From Massilia brevitalea (GTDB lineage: Bacteria > Pseudomonadota > Gammaproteobacteria > Burkholderiales > Burkholderiaceae_D): 64,000 nt of DNA. Shown here one piece after another: positions 26,963 to 36,288 of the stretch. Each line of letters opens with the position of its first letter. Position 1 is the stretch's first letter. The notes under the pieces were generated by a model. It was given only the letters and a program-made list of their open reading frames with translations. It had not been told where the DNA came from and made no database searches. The DNA lies in NCBI RefSeq assembly GCF_030711405.1, contig NZ_JAULSI010000004.1:155868-219867 (forward strand), written 5' to 3'. A program made the position numbers and the translations under genes.

Positions 26963-29935
26963 TCAGAACTTGTAGCGCAGCCCCGCCAGGTACTCGCGCC
27001 CCGTCACGTTGTTCACCACCACGCTGTTACGCGCGCGGCTGATGAACTGGTCGTTTGGCTCGTTGGTCAGGTTCACGCCTTCCAGGGTGAATTCCAGCTT
27101 GTCGTTCCATTTGTAGGTCAGCGACAAATCGACGTTGAAGGTGCCGTTCTTGCCCTCGACGTCGTTGTTGTTCTGGCCCGGCACGCGGGTCAGGAAGCCG
27201 GAACGCTTGGCGCCGGACACGCGCGCGCTGAACTTGCCGTCGTCGTAGTACAAGGTCGCGTTCCACGACTTCGGCGACAAATTCAGCAAGTCGTCGACGA
27301 TGCGGTCGCTGCTGGTCGGCGAAATCGCGTACTCGATGGTCGAGCTGACCTTGGTGTAGTTCAGCACCGTGCCGAAGTTCTTGCCCCAGCCGGGCAGGAA
27401 GGTGAACGGCTGCTGGTAGTTCAGCTCGAAGCCTTTCAGCTTGCCGCCGTCGGTGTTGATCGGCGCCGTCACTGCGAACACTTCCTCGCCGGTGAAGTTC
27501 GACGGCAGCAGGTTCAGCGGCAGGCCGGTCTCGCGGAATGCCACGTTGGTGCGCAGCGACTGGATGTAGGTGTCGATGTTCTTCTGGAACAAACCCAGGC
27601 CGACAAAGGCGTTCTTGCCGAAGTAGTACTCGAAGCTGGAATCGAAGGTCTTGGCGCGGAAGGGTTTCAGCAACGGGTTGCCGGTGTTGATGGTCAGCGT
27701 GCCCGTGGTCGAAATGGTGCCGCCTGGCGACAGGAAGCCCAGCTGCGGACGCGTCATCACCTTCGCCGTGCCGAAGCGCACGATGAAGTTGTCGGTCAGG
27801 TTGGCCGCGATGTTCAGCGAAGGCAGGGTGTCCTTGTAGTCGTGGTTCACCTGCACCGCGGTGCCGCCGCCGGCCGTCTGGTAGCCGATCGCTTCGAGTT
27901 CGGTCTTCACGTGGCGCACGCCCACGTTCCCGCGCATCGAGATATTCCACAAATCGTATTTGAACTCGCCCATCAGGTAGAAGCCGTCGTCGCGCTCCTT
28001 CACCGTGCGGTTGTTGCCACGCGCATTGCCGTTGGTGATCGAGGACAGGGTGAAGTCGCCCGGGCCGCCGGCCGGACCGGCCTTGATGCAGTTGCAGTAG
28101 ATGTCGTAGGCGGCCGAGATGGCTTTCAGGTTCGGGATCACCCAGCTCGTCACGTTCCCGCCAGGCATATCCAGGCCCTTGCCGAAGCCGGTGATGGTAC
28201 TCGTCAGGCCGGTGGCGCCCGCCGGCGGCGCGAAGATCGTGTCGTTCTGGTTCACGCGGCGGAACTCGTAGGTGTCCGACTCGTATTTCTTGCGGTTGAT
28301 GCCGCCCTTGATGGTGAAGCCGTCGACCGCTTCCCAGGCCAGGTCGAACTGGCCGACGTCGTTGACGTTGGTCGCGCCTTGCGGGCGGATGCGGATTTCG
28401 CTGGTGGTGGTGTTGGTCACCGTGGTCGGCTGGGTGCCGGTGGCCACCTGCGGCACGCCGATGATGCCGAGCGCGCCATTCGGCGCGGCCGGGTCGAACG
28501 GGTAGCCGATGATGGCGGCGCGGTCGTCCTGGCGGAAGTCGAGCGAATAGCCGTTCACGTTCAGCGCGTCGAGCGTGACCGTGGTCTGCACCGGATTGCG
28601 GAATTTCGAATTCGCGCGGCCGATCTTCGCACTCATGCTCAGGGTATCGGTGAACTTGTGCTCGAGCGTCAGGGTCGGCTGGGTGAAGGTGGTGGTCAGT
28701 TCATCGAAGCGCGACTCGGAGCGGATGTCGACGCCGTTGTACTTGCCGTAGAGCAGGGCGCCGTTCGGTGCGTACTCGGCCTCGACCACGCTGATCTGCG
28801 GCTTGCCGCCCTGGCTGGCGCTGCGGCTGAACGAGATCGCTTCCAGGAAGTCTTCCTGGCGCGTGGCGTCGAGCTTCGAATACAGCAGGTCGAAGGTCAG
28901 CAGCGTGCCCTTCTGCGGGCGCCACTGGGCCGAGGCGGTCAGGCCCAGGCGGTCCTGGTCGTGGGTCAGGCGGCCGTAGCGCGGCAGGCGCGGGTGGAAG
29001 TTGTTCGGGTTGCTGGCGGCGTTGTAGGCGGCGATATTGGCCGGCGTGTTCGGCAGGCGCGCCACGCCCTGGGCCGCCGGGCCGCAGGTGGTGGCGGTGG
29101 AGTTCGATGGATTCGCGGTCACGCCCTGTGGCGCGCACCAGCCGCCAGAGGAGGGGCCGTTATCCCAGCGCACAGTGGAGAAGCCATCTTCCAGCACGCG
29201 CCGTTTGGAAAAGGCTCCCGAGACCAGCACCCCGAACTTGCGGTCGAAGAAGGTGTCCGAGATCATGAAGGCGACGCGCGGGTCGATCTTCTCGGAGCCG
29301 TCGTTGTACTTGCCCTTGGCTGCGACGGTGGCATTGAAGCCGCGCAGATCAAAAGGGCGCAGGGTCTGCAAATCGACGGTGGCGCCGAGCGAGCCTTCGT
29401 CGACGTCGGCCGAGGAGCTCTTGCGCACCGTGAGCGAGGAGAACAGTTCAGACGCGAACACGTTGAAGTCGAAGCCGCGGCCGCGGTTGGTGCCGCCCGA
29501 GCTGTCGGTGCCGCCGGTGGTGGCCAGGCCCTCGATGCCGTTGATGCGCACGCGGGTAAAGTCCTGGCCCAGGCCGCGCACGGTGATGTTGCGGCCTTCG
29601 CCGGCATCGCGGTCGATCACCACACCCGGTACGCGCTGCAGCGATTCGGCCAGGTTCGTGTCGGGGAACTTGCCCATGTCTTCGGACTTGATCACATCGA
29701 CGATGCCGTTGTCCTGGCGCTTGGCGTTCAGTGCGCTTTCCAGGGAGGCGCGCAGGCCGGAGACCTGCACGGTCTGCATTTGCTGGGGCGCTTCGGCCTG
29801 GGTGGCGGTTTGCGCCGCGGGCTGCTCTGCCGTCTGGGCATACGCCATACCGATCGACATCGCCGACACGGAAGCCGTGCCGAGCAGGCAGAGGGTGAGT
29901 TTGCGCAAGGCTGCACTATGCTGGTTGTTGGTCAT
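26963..29935 (-). CDS. TonB-dependent receptor, pectin locus
   Basis: A 990-aa outer-membrane receptor. The signal peptide ends MAYAQT. A short linker and the plug follow, with VDVIKSEDMGKFPDTNLAES, LQRVPGVVIDRDAGEGRNIT and RVRINGIEG. The barrel ends with GREYLAGLRYKF, with terminal phenylalanine. GGAGAC precedes the start. Three TGGTCNGRCCA-type operators in its promoter link it to the galacturonate/pectin regulon, so it probably imports oligogalacturonides or rhamnogalacturonan fragments. The exact ligand is inferred. Confidence 0.92.
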   Translation of the reverse strand: MTNNQHSAALRKLTLCLLGTASVSAMSIGMAYAQTAEQPAAQTATQAEAPQQMQTVQVSGLRASLESALNAKRQDNGIVDVIKSEDMGKFPDTNLAESLQRVPGVVIDRDAGEGRNITVRGLGQDFTRVRINGIEGLATTGGTDSSGGTNRGRGFDFNVFASELFSSLTVRKSSSADVDEGSLGATVDLQTLRPFDLRGFNATVAAKGKYNDGSEKIDPRVAFMISDTFFDRKFGVLVSGAFSKRRVLEDGFSTVRWDNGPSSGGWCAPQGVTANPSNSTATTCGPAAQGVARLPNTPANIAAYNAASNPNNFHPRLPRYGRLTHDQDRLGLTASAQWRPQKGTLLTFDLLYSKLDATRQEDFLEAISFSRSASQGGKPQISVVEAEYAPNGALLYGKYNGVDIRSESRFDELTTTFTQPTLTLEHKFTDTLSMSAKIGRANSKFRNPVQTTVTLDALNVNGYSLDFRQDDRAAIIGYPFDPAAPNGALGIIGVPQVATGTQPTTVTNTTTSEIRIRPQGATNVNDVGQFDLAWEAVDGFTIKGGINRKKYESDTYEFRRVNQNDTIFAPPAGATGLTSTITGFGKGLDMPGGNVTSWVIPNLKAISAAYDIYCNCIKAGPAGGPGDFTLSSITNGNARGNNRTVKERDDGFYLMGEFKYDLWNISMRGNVGVRHVKTELEAIGYQTAGGGTAVQVNHDYKDTLPSLNIAANLTDNFIVRFGTAKVMTRPQLGFLSPGGTISTTGTLTINTGNPLLKPFRAKTFDSSFEYYFGKNAFVGLGLFQKNIDTYIQSLRTNVAFRETGLPLNLLPSNFTGEEVFAVTAPINTDGGKLKGFELNYQQPFTFLPGWGKNFGTVLNYTKVSSTIEYAISPTSSDRIVDDLLNLSPKSWNATLYYDDGKFSARVSGAKRSGFLTRVPGQNNNDVEGKNGTFNVDLSLTYKWNDKLEFTLEGVNLTNEPNDQFISRARNSVVVNNVTGREYLAGLRYKF

Positions 29936-30004
29936 GCTGTCTCCATACGTTTTTATTGAGGCAGGTGCCAGGCTGCGCGCCCACCGCTACGGCAATATTA
30001 GATT

Positions 30005-30089
30005 TGGTCAGGCCGGTTTTGGAATTTTAAGGCAATATTTACGATTTTGGTCGGTCCAATGCAAATAAATACATTAATTGGTCTGGCCT
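30005..30089. promoter_or_regulatory. Three TGGTCNGRCCA-type operators before the TonB receptor
   Basis: Sites: TGGTCAGGCCG at 30005-30015, TGGTCGGTCCA at 30048-30058 and TGGTCTGGCCT at 30079-30089, each in A/T-rich surroundings. The same motif precedes GH105/garD, the second pectin receptor, the GntR gene and the acetylesterase. It fits the TGGT-ACCA pattern known for UxuR/FadR-like GntR repressors. Confidence 0.72.
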
Positions 30090-30153
30090 GTGTCGGGAGG
30101 GGTGTAACGAGGGGTAAGGCGGAGGCGGAGTGCACGGTGCGGCGTGCATGCAT

Positions 30154-30209
30154 GGCGCATACTGTGCGTATGCGCCAATTACAACGGTGGGTTCAAGAAC
30201 CCACCCTAC
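30154..30209. repeat. REP-like palindrome (GTTCTTGAAC variant) with adjacent stem-loop
   Basis: GGTGGGTTCAAGAACCCACC plus CCTAC at 30186-30209 is a single arm of the same family seen at 6453 and 50323. A second stem, GGCGCATAC / GTATGCGCC, lies at 30154-30176. The CTA at 30206-30208 inside the repeat is the TAG stop of the gene to its right, so the repeat reaches into the coding end. Confidence 0.8.
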
Positions 30210-31417
30210 GGCTTGCGTCCGAGCGTGACCCGCACCGGACTGGCGTCGCGCGCCGCCGTGTCCTGCGTCAGGCGCTCCCATTGTTCGAGCGAGGTGATCT
30301 CGCCCGCACGGCTCCAGGCCCCGCCCGCGTAGTAGCGCAACGGCTTGCCGGACGTGGCCTTGGCCAGCACCAGCTCGTTCAGCGCATCCTGGACAAAGCC
30401 CTCCGCACCCGGAAGCACCACCGCCGTGCCGAAGGCGTCATTGCTGGCCTGCTGCACCCACTGCAGCAGCACCGCGTCTTCCTTCCTGGTGGCGATCTGC
30501 GGATTCTGCCCCTTGTCGCTCGGCGTACGGTTCAGGCCCACGGCCACCATGATCGGCTCGGCGCCGGCATACACAAACGTGCTGTCGATGCGGTCGAGGT
30601 AATGCCCCGCATCCACCGTGAAGCGCTTGATTTCGGAAACCTGCTTGCCGCCTGCGTCCCATCCCGCGTAGTGCAACTCGAACACCGCGCGCACCGGACC
30701 GTTCGCCAGCACCTTCCACGACGCGTAGTTCACGCCCGTGTATAACTGCTTGCCGTCCCAGACGCCGGTGCCGCCGGCGCCGCGCGACTTGCCGACGTTG
30801 TACATGTCCATGCCTTCGCCTTCGTCATGGTGGTAGTGGTCGTGGCCCTTGTTGTACCAGCGGTCGACGATCGGATAGTCGACGCGCTTGAACCACAAGT
30901 CCAGGCCGCTGGTGACCAGCACTTCCTTCTTCACGTCCGGCGGACTCGGTGCGGCCAGCGCCGGGCCGTAGGTGCGGTGCGCTACCTTGTCGTTCTCCCA
31001 GGCGAAGTCGTCGAGCCGCTCCGGCACGTAGCGCGCAAAGGCCTTTACCGGGAACGCCGGCGCCACCGTGTCGATCTTCTCGACCGTGAAGGCGGCGCGC
31101 TTTTCTCCCGGCGCAAAGCTGTGCTGGAACAGCAGCTCGCCATACGCGATGCCGACGTTCTTCGGGTCCTTGGCCAGCGGCGCCACGTTCGTCACCTGGT
31201 AGGGCAGCACCCGGCCCTGCGCATCCTTCACCGCGATCTTCTGGATCAGGGCGCCGGGCAGCACGGCATTCACGTCGCTCCACGGGATCGAGATGGTTTC
31301 GGACGGGCGGGCGATCGCCAGGTCGTGCTCGACGGTGATGGCCAGGCGCTCGGCGGCATGGGCCGACAGTGCCGGAATTGCAGCAGCCACGAGGGCGGCA
31401 ACTAGGGATCGTGTCAA
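30206..31417 (-). CDS. Exported DUF4861-like protein
   Basis: A 403-aa protein with a TTG start; GAGGAGG lies five bases upstream and the signal peptide ends ALSAHAAE. The beta-rich body contains WYNKGHDHYHHDEGEGMDMY and GVNYASWKVLANGPVRAVFEL, which fit the DUF4861 family often found beside rhamnogalacturonan or pectin enzymes. The histidine/acid cluster suggests a metal or carbohydrate site. No activity is established from the sequence. It starts 10 bases after the GH105 stop codon, so the two are cotranscribed. Its stop codon lies inside a palindromic repeat. The family name is recalled from its motifs and unverified. Confidence 0.75.
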   Translation of the reverse strand: MTRSLVAALVAAAIPALSAHAAERLAITVEHDLAIARPSETISIPWSDVNAVLPGALIQKIAVKDAQGRVLPYQVTNVAPLAKDPKNVGIAYGELLFQHSFAPGEKRAAFTVEKIDTVAPAFPVKAFARYVPERLDDFAWENDKVAHRTYGPALAAPSPPDVKKEVLVTSGLDLWFKRVDYPIVDRWYNKGHDHYHHDEGEGMDMYNVGKSRGAGGTGVWDGKQLYTGVNYASWKVLANGPVRAVFELHYAGWDAGGKQVSEIKRFTVDAGHYLDRIDSTFVYAGAEPIMVAVGLNRTPSDKGQNPQIATRKEDAVLLQWVQQASNDAFGTAVVLPGAEGFVQDALNELVLAKATSGKPLRYYAGGAWSRAGEITSLEQWERLTQDTAARDASPVRVTLGRKP

Positions 31418-31427
31418 TCTGGCCTCC

Positions 31428-32837
31428 TCAATGATGTTCGCGGTAGTCGGTGGCCCCGCCCTTGGGCAGGTAGTGGTAGGTGCGCACCTTGTGCTGGACC
31501 TCGAAGGCGGGATTGCTCACCAGCTTGATGATCTCGGCGCCGGCCAGCAGTGCCGGGCCATAGCCGTGCAGGGCGTCGGCGCTGGTCGGGCGGTGGTAGT
31601 AATAGACCATGTCGCTCGCCAGCGTGGTGCCGACGCAGGTGCCTTCGACCTGGCCTTGCGCGGTAATGCGGGTCGACAGCCCGGCCCAGCCGGCCTGCGC
31701 GATCGAGCCGTAGGTGGTGGCCGGAATCCAGCCCTGGTTCACCGCGTGGGCGATCACATAGGTGAAGATGGCGCTGGCCGAGGTTTCGAGGTAGGAGTCG
31801 TTGCGGTCGATCATCTGGTGCCACAGGCCGCTGCCCGACTGCAGCTCGGCGATGCCTTTAATGGACGCGCGCAGCTGGGCCTGCACTTTCGGGTAGCCCG
31901 GATGGTCCTTCGGCAGCACGTCGAGCAGGTCGGACATCGCCAGCACCGCCCAGCCATTCGCGCGCGCCCAGTAGAAGCGCGGCGCGTCCGGGTGGTTCGC
32001 GTGCCAGCCGTGGGTGTACAGGCCCAGCTGCGGATTGAACATGCGGCTCGACATGCCGATCACATTGTTCACGGCGTCGTCGAAGTGCTGGCGCTTGCCG
32101 GTCAGGCGGCCCATCTCGGCCAGCGCCGGGATGCTCATGTACATGTCGTCGGCCCACAGCGACACTTCCTGCGGACGCTTGCGCGCCATGGTGCCGTCTT
32201 CGAGCCGGAACTGTTTATTGGCGACCCAATCGCTGCAGGTGTCGATCATGGGCTTCAGGTCCGGGCCGACCTTGGCCAGGCGCGCGCGGATCAGGGCGGC
32301 GCACATCGAGCCGGCGTCGTCGAGCGAGCGCGGGTCGAGGAAGCGCGAGAAGCTGTTGCCGCGCTCAAGGTGGAAGGCTTGTTCCTGCGCGCGGAAGTAG
32401 GGCAGCGTCTGGGAGAAGAACTGGAAGTGGCGCCCGCTCATCGCCGTGAAGCCGGCGTCGCCGGTGACCTCGGCCGCTTTCAGCAGGCCCGAATGCACCA
32501 CGCCCATCTCGTACACCTGGATGCCGTAGTCGCCGGCGCTGGGCTGGAAGATGGCGTCGCGGTTCGGCTTCGACAAATCCGTGATCGGCGCGCCGCTGCG
32601 CTTGTCGACGATGCGGGTGGGCGTGGCATTGTCCATGAAGGCGCGGATTGCCTTCAGCTGCGCCGTCACCTCGCTTACCACCGGCTTCTTGTAAGGGACT
32701 GGATAGGTGCCTTCGCCCGGGTCTTTCAGGTTCTTGTTGTCGGGATTGCGGTAGGGGCCGTCGGCCAGGGCAGGGCTGCAGGCGAGTGCGCAGCCGAGGA
32801 AAGCGGCAGCGGATGCTGCCAGCAGGGTCTTCTTCAT
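31428..32837 (-). CDS. GH88/GH105 unsaturated glucuronyl/galacturonyl (rhamnogalacturonyl) hydrolase
   Basis: A 469-aa exported protein (signal ending SPALAD). The (alpha/alpha)6 barrel shows EVSLWADDMYMSIPALAEMG with the catalytic aspartate pair, FYWARANGWAVLAMSDLL, SGLWHQMIDRNDSYLETSAS and AIFTYVIAHAVNQGW. These are hallmarks of YteR/RhiN-type enzymes, which remove unsaturated uronate from lyase-generated rhamnogalacturonan or pectin fragments. The length exceeds the usual 370 aa because of an N-terminal extension of about 90 residues. It diverges from garD with two operators between them. Confidence 0.88.
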   Translation of the reverse strand: MKKTLLAASAAAFLGCALACSPALADGPYRNPDNKNLKDPGEGTYPVPYKKPVVSEVTAQLKAIRAFMDNATPTRIVDKRSGAPITDLSKPNRDAIFQPSAGDYGIQVYEMGVVHSGLLKAAEVTGDAGFTAMSGRHFQFFSQTLPYFRAQEQAFHLERGNSFSRFLDPRSLDDAGSMCAALIRARLAKVGPDLKPMIDTCSDWVANKQFRLEDGTMARKRPQEVSLWADDMYMSIPALAEMGRLTGKRQHFDDAVNNVIGMSSRMFNPQLGLYTHGWHANHPDAPRFYWARANGWAVLAMSDLLDVLPKDHPGYPKVQAQLRASIKGIAELQSGSGLWHQMIDRNDSYLETSASAIFTYVIAHAVNQGWIPATTYGSIAQAGWAGLSTRITAQGQVEGTCVGTTLASDMVYYYHRPTSADALHGYGPALLAGAEIIKLVSNPAFEVQHKVRTYHYLPKGGATDYREHH

Positions 32838-32884
32838 GTGTCTCCAGTCCTCTATCGTTTTTTCAATGCGGGGAACTGCTTATT

Positions 32885-32914
32885 TGGTCAGGCCATTCTA
32901 ATTTGGTCAGGCCA
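32885..32914. promoter_or_regulatory. Two identical TGGTCAGGCCA operators between GH105 and garD
   Basis: TGGTCAGGCCA occurs at 32885-32895 and again at 32904-32914, 19 bp apart centre to centre, in the 189-base divergent gap. The exact sequence recurs (inverted) at 54368-54378. One repressor bound here could control both the leftward GH105/DUF4861 pair and the rightward garD operon. Confidence 0.75.
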
Positions 32915-33026
32915 AAATCGCAAGGTGGACTAGCCACCTTTCAGGTTTGTATGGCATACTGCGTTCGAACCTCCCAACCAGGCATCACATCAGGCATCAC
33001 ACCAGGTAATGCACAAGGCGACGCAT

Positions 33027-34568
33027 ATGAGCACCCAAGTTCCACGCACCATCCGCATGCAGGCCAGCGACAACGTCGCCATCGTCGTCAACGACGGCGG
33101 CCTGCCGGCGGGTACCGTCTTCCCGGACGGGCTGACCCTGGTCGAAGGCGTTCCGCAAGGGCACAAGGTGGCCTTGCAGGACCTGGCGGACGGCGAGCCA
33201 GTGGTCCGCTACGGCGTGGTCATCGGCTATGCGAACGGCGCCATCGCCCGCGGCAGCTGGGTCTCGGAACGCGTGCTGACCATGCCCGCGGCGCGCTCGC
33301 TCGACGACCTGCCGATCGGTACCCGCGCCCTGCGCGAGGTCGAGCCGCTGGCAGGCTACACCTTCCAGGGCTACCGCAACAAGGACGGCTCGGTCGGCAC
33401 GCGCAACATGATGGCGATCACCAGCACCGTGCAGTGCGTGTCGGGCGTGATCGACTACGCCGTCAAGCGCATCCGAGAGGAACTGCTGCCGCGCTACCCG
33501 AACGTCGAGGATGTGGTCGCGCTCGAACACGTGTACGGCTGCGGCGTGGCCATCGATGCGCCCGGCGCCGAGATCCCGATCAAGACCATCCGCAACCTCT
33601 CGCGCAACCCGAACTTCGGCGACAGCGTGATGGTGGTCAGCCTGGGCTGCGAAAAGCTGCCGCCGGCGCGCCTGTTTCCGGCCGGCGCGATCCCGATCGG
33701 GAATGCGGAGCCATCGGTCGTCACGCTGCAGGACGCGCAGCACGTCGGCTTCATGTCGATGATCGATTCGCTGATGCAGACTGCCGAAAAACACCTGCAG
33801 GAACTGAACGCGCGCCAGCGCGTGACCTGCCCGGCATCCGACCTGGTGGTCGGCGTGCAGTGCGGCGGCAGCGACGCGTTTAGCGGCGTGACGGCGAACC
33901 CCGCCGTCGGTTACGCCACCGACTTGCTGGTGCGCGCCGGCGCCGCCGTGATGTTCTCCGAAGTGACGGAAGTACGCGACGGCATCGACCAGCTGACGGC
34001 GCGCGCCGCCACGCCGGAAGTGGCCGCGGCCATGGTGCGCGAGATGCAGTGGTACGACGATTACCTGGTGCGCGGCGGCGTCGACCGCAGCGCCAACACC
34101 ACGCCCGGCAACAAGAAGGGCGGTTTGTCGAACATCGTGGAAAAGGCCATGGGCTCGATCGTCAAGTCAGGCACGACGGCGATCACCGGCGTCCTGTCGC
34201 CGGGCGAGAAGCTGCAGCAAAAAGGGCTGATCTATGCCGCTACTCCGGCCAGCGATTTCATTTGCGGCACGCTGCAGATGGCGGCCGGCATGAACGTGCA
34301 CATCTTCACCACCGGCCGCGGCACGCCGTATGGCCTGGCCGCCGTCCCGGTGATCAAGGTGGCCACGCGCACCGAGCTGGCGAACCGCTGGCACGATTTG
34401 ATGGACGTGAACGCCGGGCGCATCGCCAGCGGCGAAGCGAGCATCGAGGACGTGGGCTTCGAGCTGTTCCAGCTGATCCTGGACGTGGCAAGCGGGCGCA
34501 AGACCTGGGCCGAACACTGGAAACTGCATAATGCGCTGGCGCTGTTCAATCCGGCGCCGGTGACCTGA
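33027..34568 (+). CDS. garD: Galactarate dehydratase (UxaA/GarD family)
   Basis: A 513-aa enzyme converting galactarate to 5-dehydro-4-deoxy-glucarate. The SAF-like N-terminal domain ([32 protein letters not shown]) and the catalytic part ([45 protein letters not shown]) match GarD closely. The ATG at 33027 has AAGG eight bases upstream; an earlier ATG at 33009 would add six residues. It is the first gene of an operon with uronate dehydrogenase, a mutarotase-like protein and the esterase-GH43 fusion. It acts on the galactarate made from pectin-derived galacturonate. Confidence 0.93.
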   Translation: MSTQVPRTIRMQASDNVAIVVNDGGLPAGTVFPDGLTLVEGVPQGHKVALQDLADGEPVVRYGVVIGYANGAIARGSWVSERVLTMPAARSLDDLPIGTRALREVEPLAGYTFQGYRNKDGSVGTRNMMAITSTVQCVSGVIDYAVKRIREELLPRYPNVEDVVALEHVYGCGVAIDAPGAEIPIKTIRNLSRNPNFGDSVMVVSLGCEKLPPARLFPAGAIPIGNAEPSVVTLQDAQHVGFMSMIDSLMQTAEKHLQELNARQRVTCPASDLVVGVQCGGSDAFSGVTANPAVGYATDLLVRAGAAVMFSEVTEVRDGIDQLTARAATPEVAAAMVREMQWYDDYLVRGGVDRSANTTPGNKKGGLSNIVEKAMGSIVKSGTTAITGVLSPGEKLQQKGLIYAATPASDFICGTLQMAAGMNVHIFTTGRGTPYGLAAVPVIKVATRTELANRWHDLMDVNAGRIASGEASIEDVGFELFQLILDVASGRKTWAEHWKLHNALALFNPAPVT

Positions 34569-34586
34569 ACAAAAATAGGAGACGTC

Positions 34587-35408
34587 ATGACCCAATCCGC
34601 ACAGGGAAAACCCTTCAAACGCATCCTGCTGACCGGCGCCGCCGGCGGCCTCGGTAAAGTGCTGCGCGACCGCATCAAGCCCTGGACCGAGGTGGTGCGC
34701 CTGTCCGACATCGCCGATTTGGGCGAAGCGCGCGAAGGCGAAGAGCTGGTCCAGTGCGACCTGGCCGACAAGGACGCGGTACTGAAATTGCTCGACGGCG
34801 TGGACGCGGTGCTGCACTTCGGCGGCATCTCCACCGAAAAGGCCTTCGAGCCGATCATGCAGGCGAATATCCTGGGCGTGGCGAACCTGTACGAGGCGCT
34901 GCACAAGGCCGGCACGCGCCGCGTGATCTTCGCCAGCTCGAACCACGCCATCGGTTACCACCCGGTGACCACGGTGCTGGACGCGAATTCGCCGACCCGC
35001 CCGGACAGCTACTACGGCCTGTCGAAGGTGTTCGGCGAGCAGATGTCGCGCTACTACTACGACCGCTTCGGCATCGAGACCGTGTGCATCCGCATCGGCT
35101 CCAGCTTCCCCGAGCCGGCCAACAAGCGCATGATGAGCACCTGGTTCTCGTACGACGATCTGACCGAGCTGCTGCGCTGCGCGCTGTTTGCGCCACGCGT
35201 TGGCCATACCATCGTCTACGGCATGTCGGACAACGACAGCGTCTGGTGGGACAACCGCCTGGCCTCGCACCTGGGCTACAAGGCGAAGGACAGCTCGTCG
35301 AAGTTCGCGCACCTGTTCCCGGACACCTCGGCCTTCCCGGCCCAGGACGACGTGACGACGATGTACCAGGGCGGCAAGTTCCTGCTCGACGGTCCGCAAT
35401 ATACCTGA
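34587..35408 (+). CDS. udh: Uronate dehydrogenase, NAD-dependent
   Basis: A 273-aa short-chain-type (extended SDR) enzyme. The Rossmann motif is LLTGAAGGLGK, the catalytic YGLSK lies in DSYYGLSKVFGEQMS, and FASSNHAIGYHP plus MSTWFSYDDLTELLRCAL are distinctive of Udh. The enzyme oxidises D-galacturonate or D-glucuronate to the aldarolactone in the cytosol. It lies 18 bases after garD. The lactone would be opened by the SMP-30-type protein at 59335-60213. Full length. Confidence 0.93.
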   Translation: MTQSAQGKPFKRILLTGAAGGLGKVLRDRIKPWTEVVRLSDIADLGEAREGEELVQCDLADKDAVLKLLDGVDAVLHFGGISTEKAFEPIMQANILGVANLYEALHKAGTRRVIFASSNHAIGYHPVTTVLDANSPTRPDSYYGLSKVFGEQMSRYYYDRFGIETVCIRIGSSFPEPANKRMMSTWFSYDDLTELLRCALFAPRVGHTIVYGMSDNDSVWWDNRLASHLGYKAKDSSSKFAHLFPDTSAFPAQDDVTTMYQGGKFLLDGPQYT

Positions 35409-35412
35409 CCCG

Positions 35413-36288
35413 ATGCTGCATCGGCTCACGCTGCAGAACGACCGCCTGCTGGCGCAGGTCGTTCCCGACATCGGTGGCGGCCTGGCGCGGCTGGACTGGC
35501 TCGGCGGCGCTGGGCCGGTGCCGCTGCTGCGCGCACTACCGGATGACTTTGCGGGCACGCCGCTGCCGGGCCAGTTGGCCTGTTTCCCTTTGCTGCCGTG
35601 GTCGAACCGCATGGCCCCTTCAGGCTTCGAGTTCGAGGGCGTGCGCCACGTGCCGGCGCCGAACCGGGCAGGGGAACCGTGCCCGATCCATGGCGATGGC
35701 TGGCAGCAGGCCTGGACGCTGGCGGCGCATGACGGCTCCGCGCTGACACTCACGCTCGACCGCACCGACGCCCGGCCGTTTTCGTACAGCGTCACCTTGC
35801 GCTATACGCTGGCCGGCGAGTCGCTGATCGTCGAGCTGGCGGTGCGCAATGCGGGAGCGGTTGCCCTGCCGTTCGGGATCGGCTTGCACCCGTGGATGCC
35901 CGATCCGCAGGGCGCCTTCCTGCAGGCCGGCGCCACCGGCGTGTGGCGGTCCGGCTCCGACAAGCTGCCCCTGGGCCGTGAGCCGATCCCCGACTACTGG
36001 CGCTTCGAGCGCCTGCGTTCGCTGCCCTGGGACGGCGTCGACCACGCCTTCGAGGGCTGGAACGGCGCGGCGCGCATCGCCTGGCCGCGGCGCGGCGTCT
36101 CGCTGCAGGTGCAGGCCGACATGGATTACTTCATCCTGTACGTGCCGCCCGGGCGCGACTTCTTCTGCTTCGAGCCGGTCGACCATCCGGTAAATGCGCA
36201 CAACCTGCCGGGCTATCCTGGCCTGACGGTACTCGCGCCGGGCGCGGTGCTTGAGCGGCGCTGCGTGTTCCGGGGCTCGGCGCTGTGA
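35413..36288 (+). CDS. Aldose 1-epimerase (galactose mutarotase-like) family protein
   Basis: A 291-aa beta-sandwich protein. Family marks are PLLPWSNRMAPSGFEFEG, HGDGWQQAWTL with the catalytic-type histidine, GIGLHPWMPDP and CFEPVDHPVNAHNLPG. Aldose epimerases interconvert sugar anomers. In a uronate operon a hexuronate mutarotase role is plausible, giving Udh its preferred anomer. It begins four bases after udh, and its stop overlaps the next start codon (GTGAG region), indicating tight coupling. Confidence 0.88.
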   Translation: MLHRLTLQNDRLLAQVVPDIGGGLARLDWLGGAGPVPLLRALPDDFAGTPLPGQLACFPLLPWSNRMAPSGFEFEGVRHVPAPNRAGEPCPIHGDGWQQAWTLAAHDGSALTLTLDRTDARPFSYSVTLRYTLAGESLIVELAVRNAGAVALPFGIGLHPWMPDPQGAFLQAGATGVWRSGSDKLPLGREPIPDYWRFERLRSLPWDGVDHAFEGWNGAARIAWPRRGVSLQVQADMDYFILYVPPGRDFFCFEPVDHPVNAHNLPGYPGLTVLAPGAVLERRCVFRGSAL

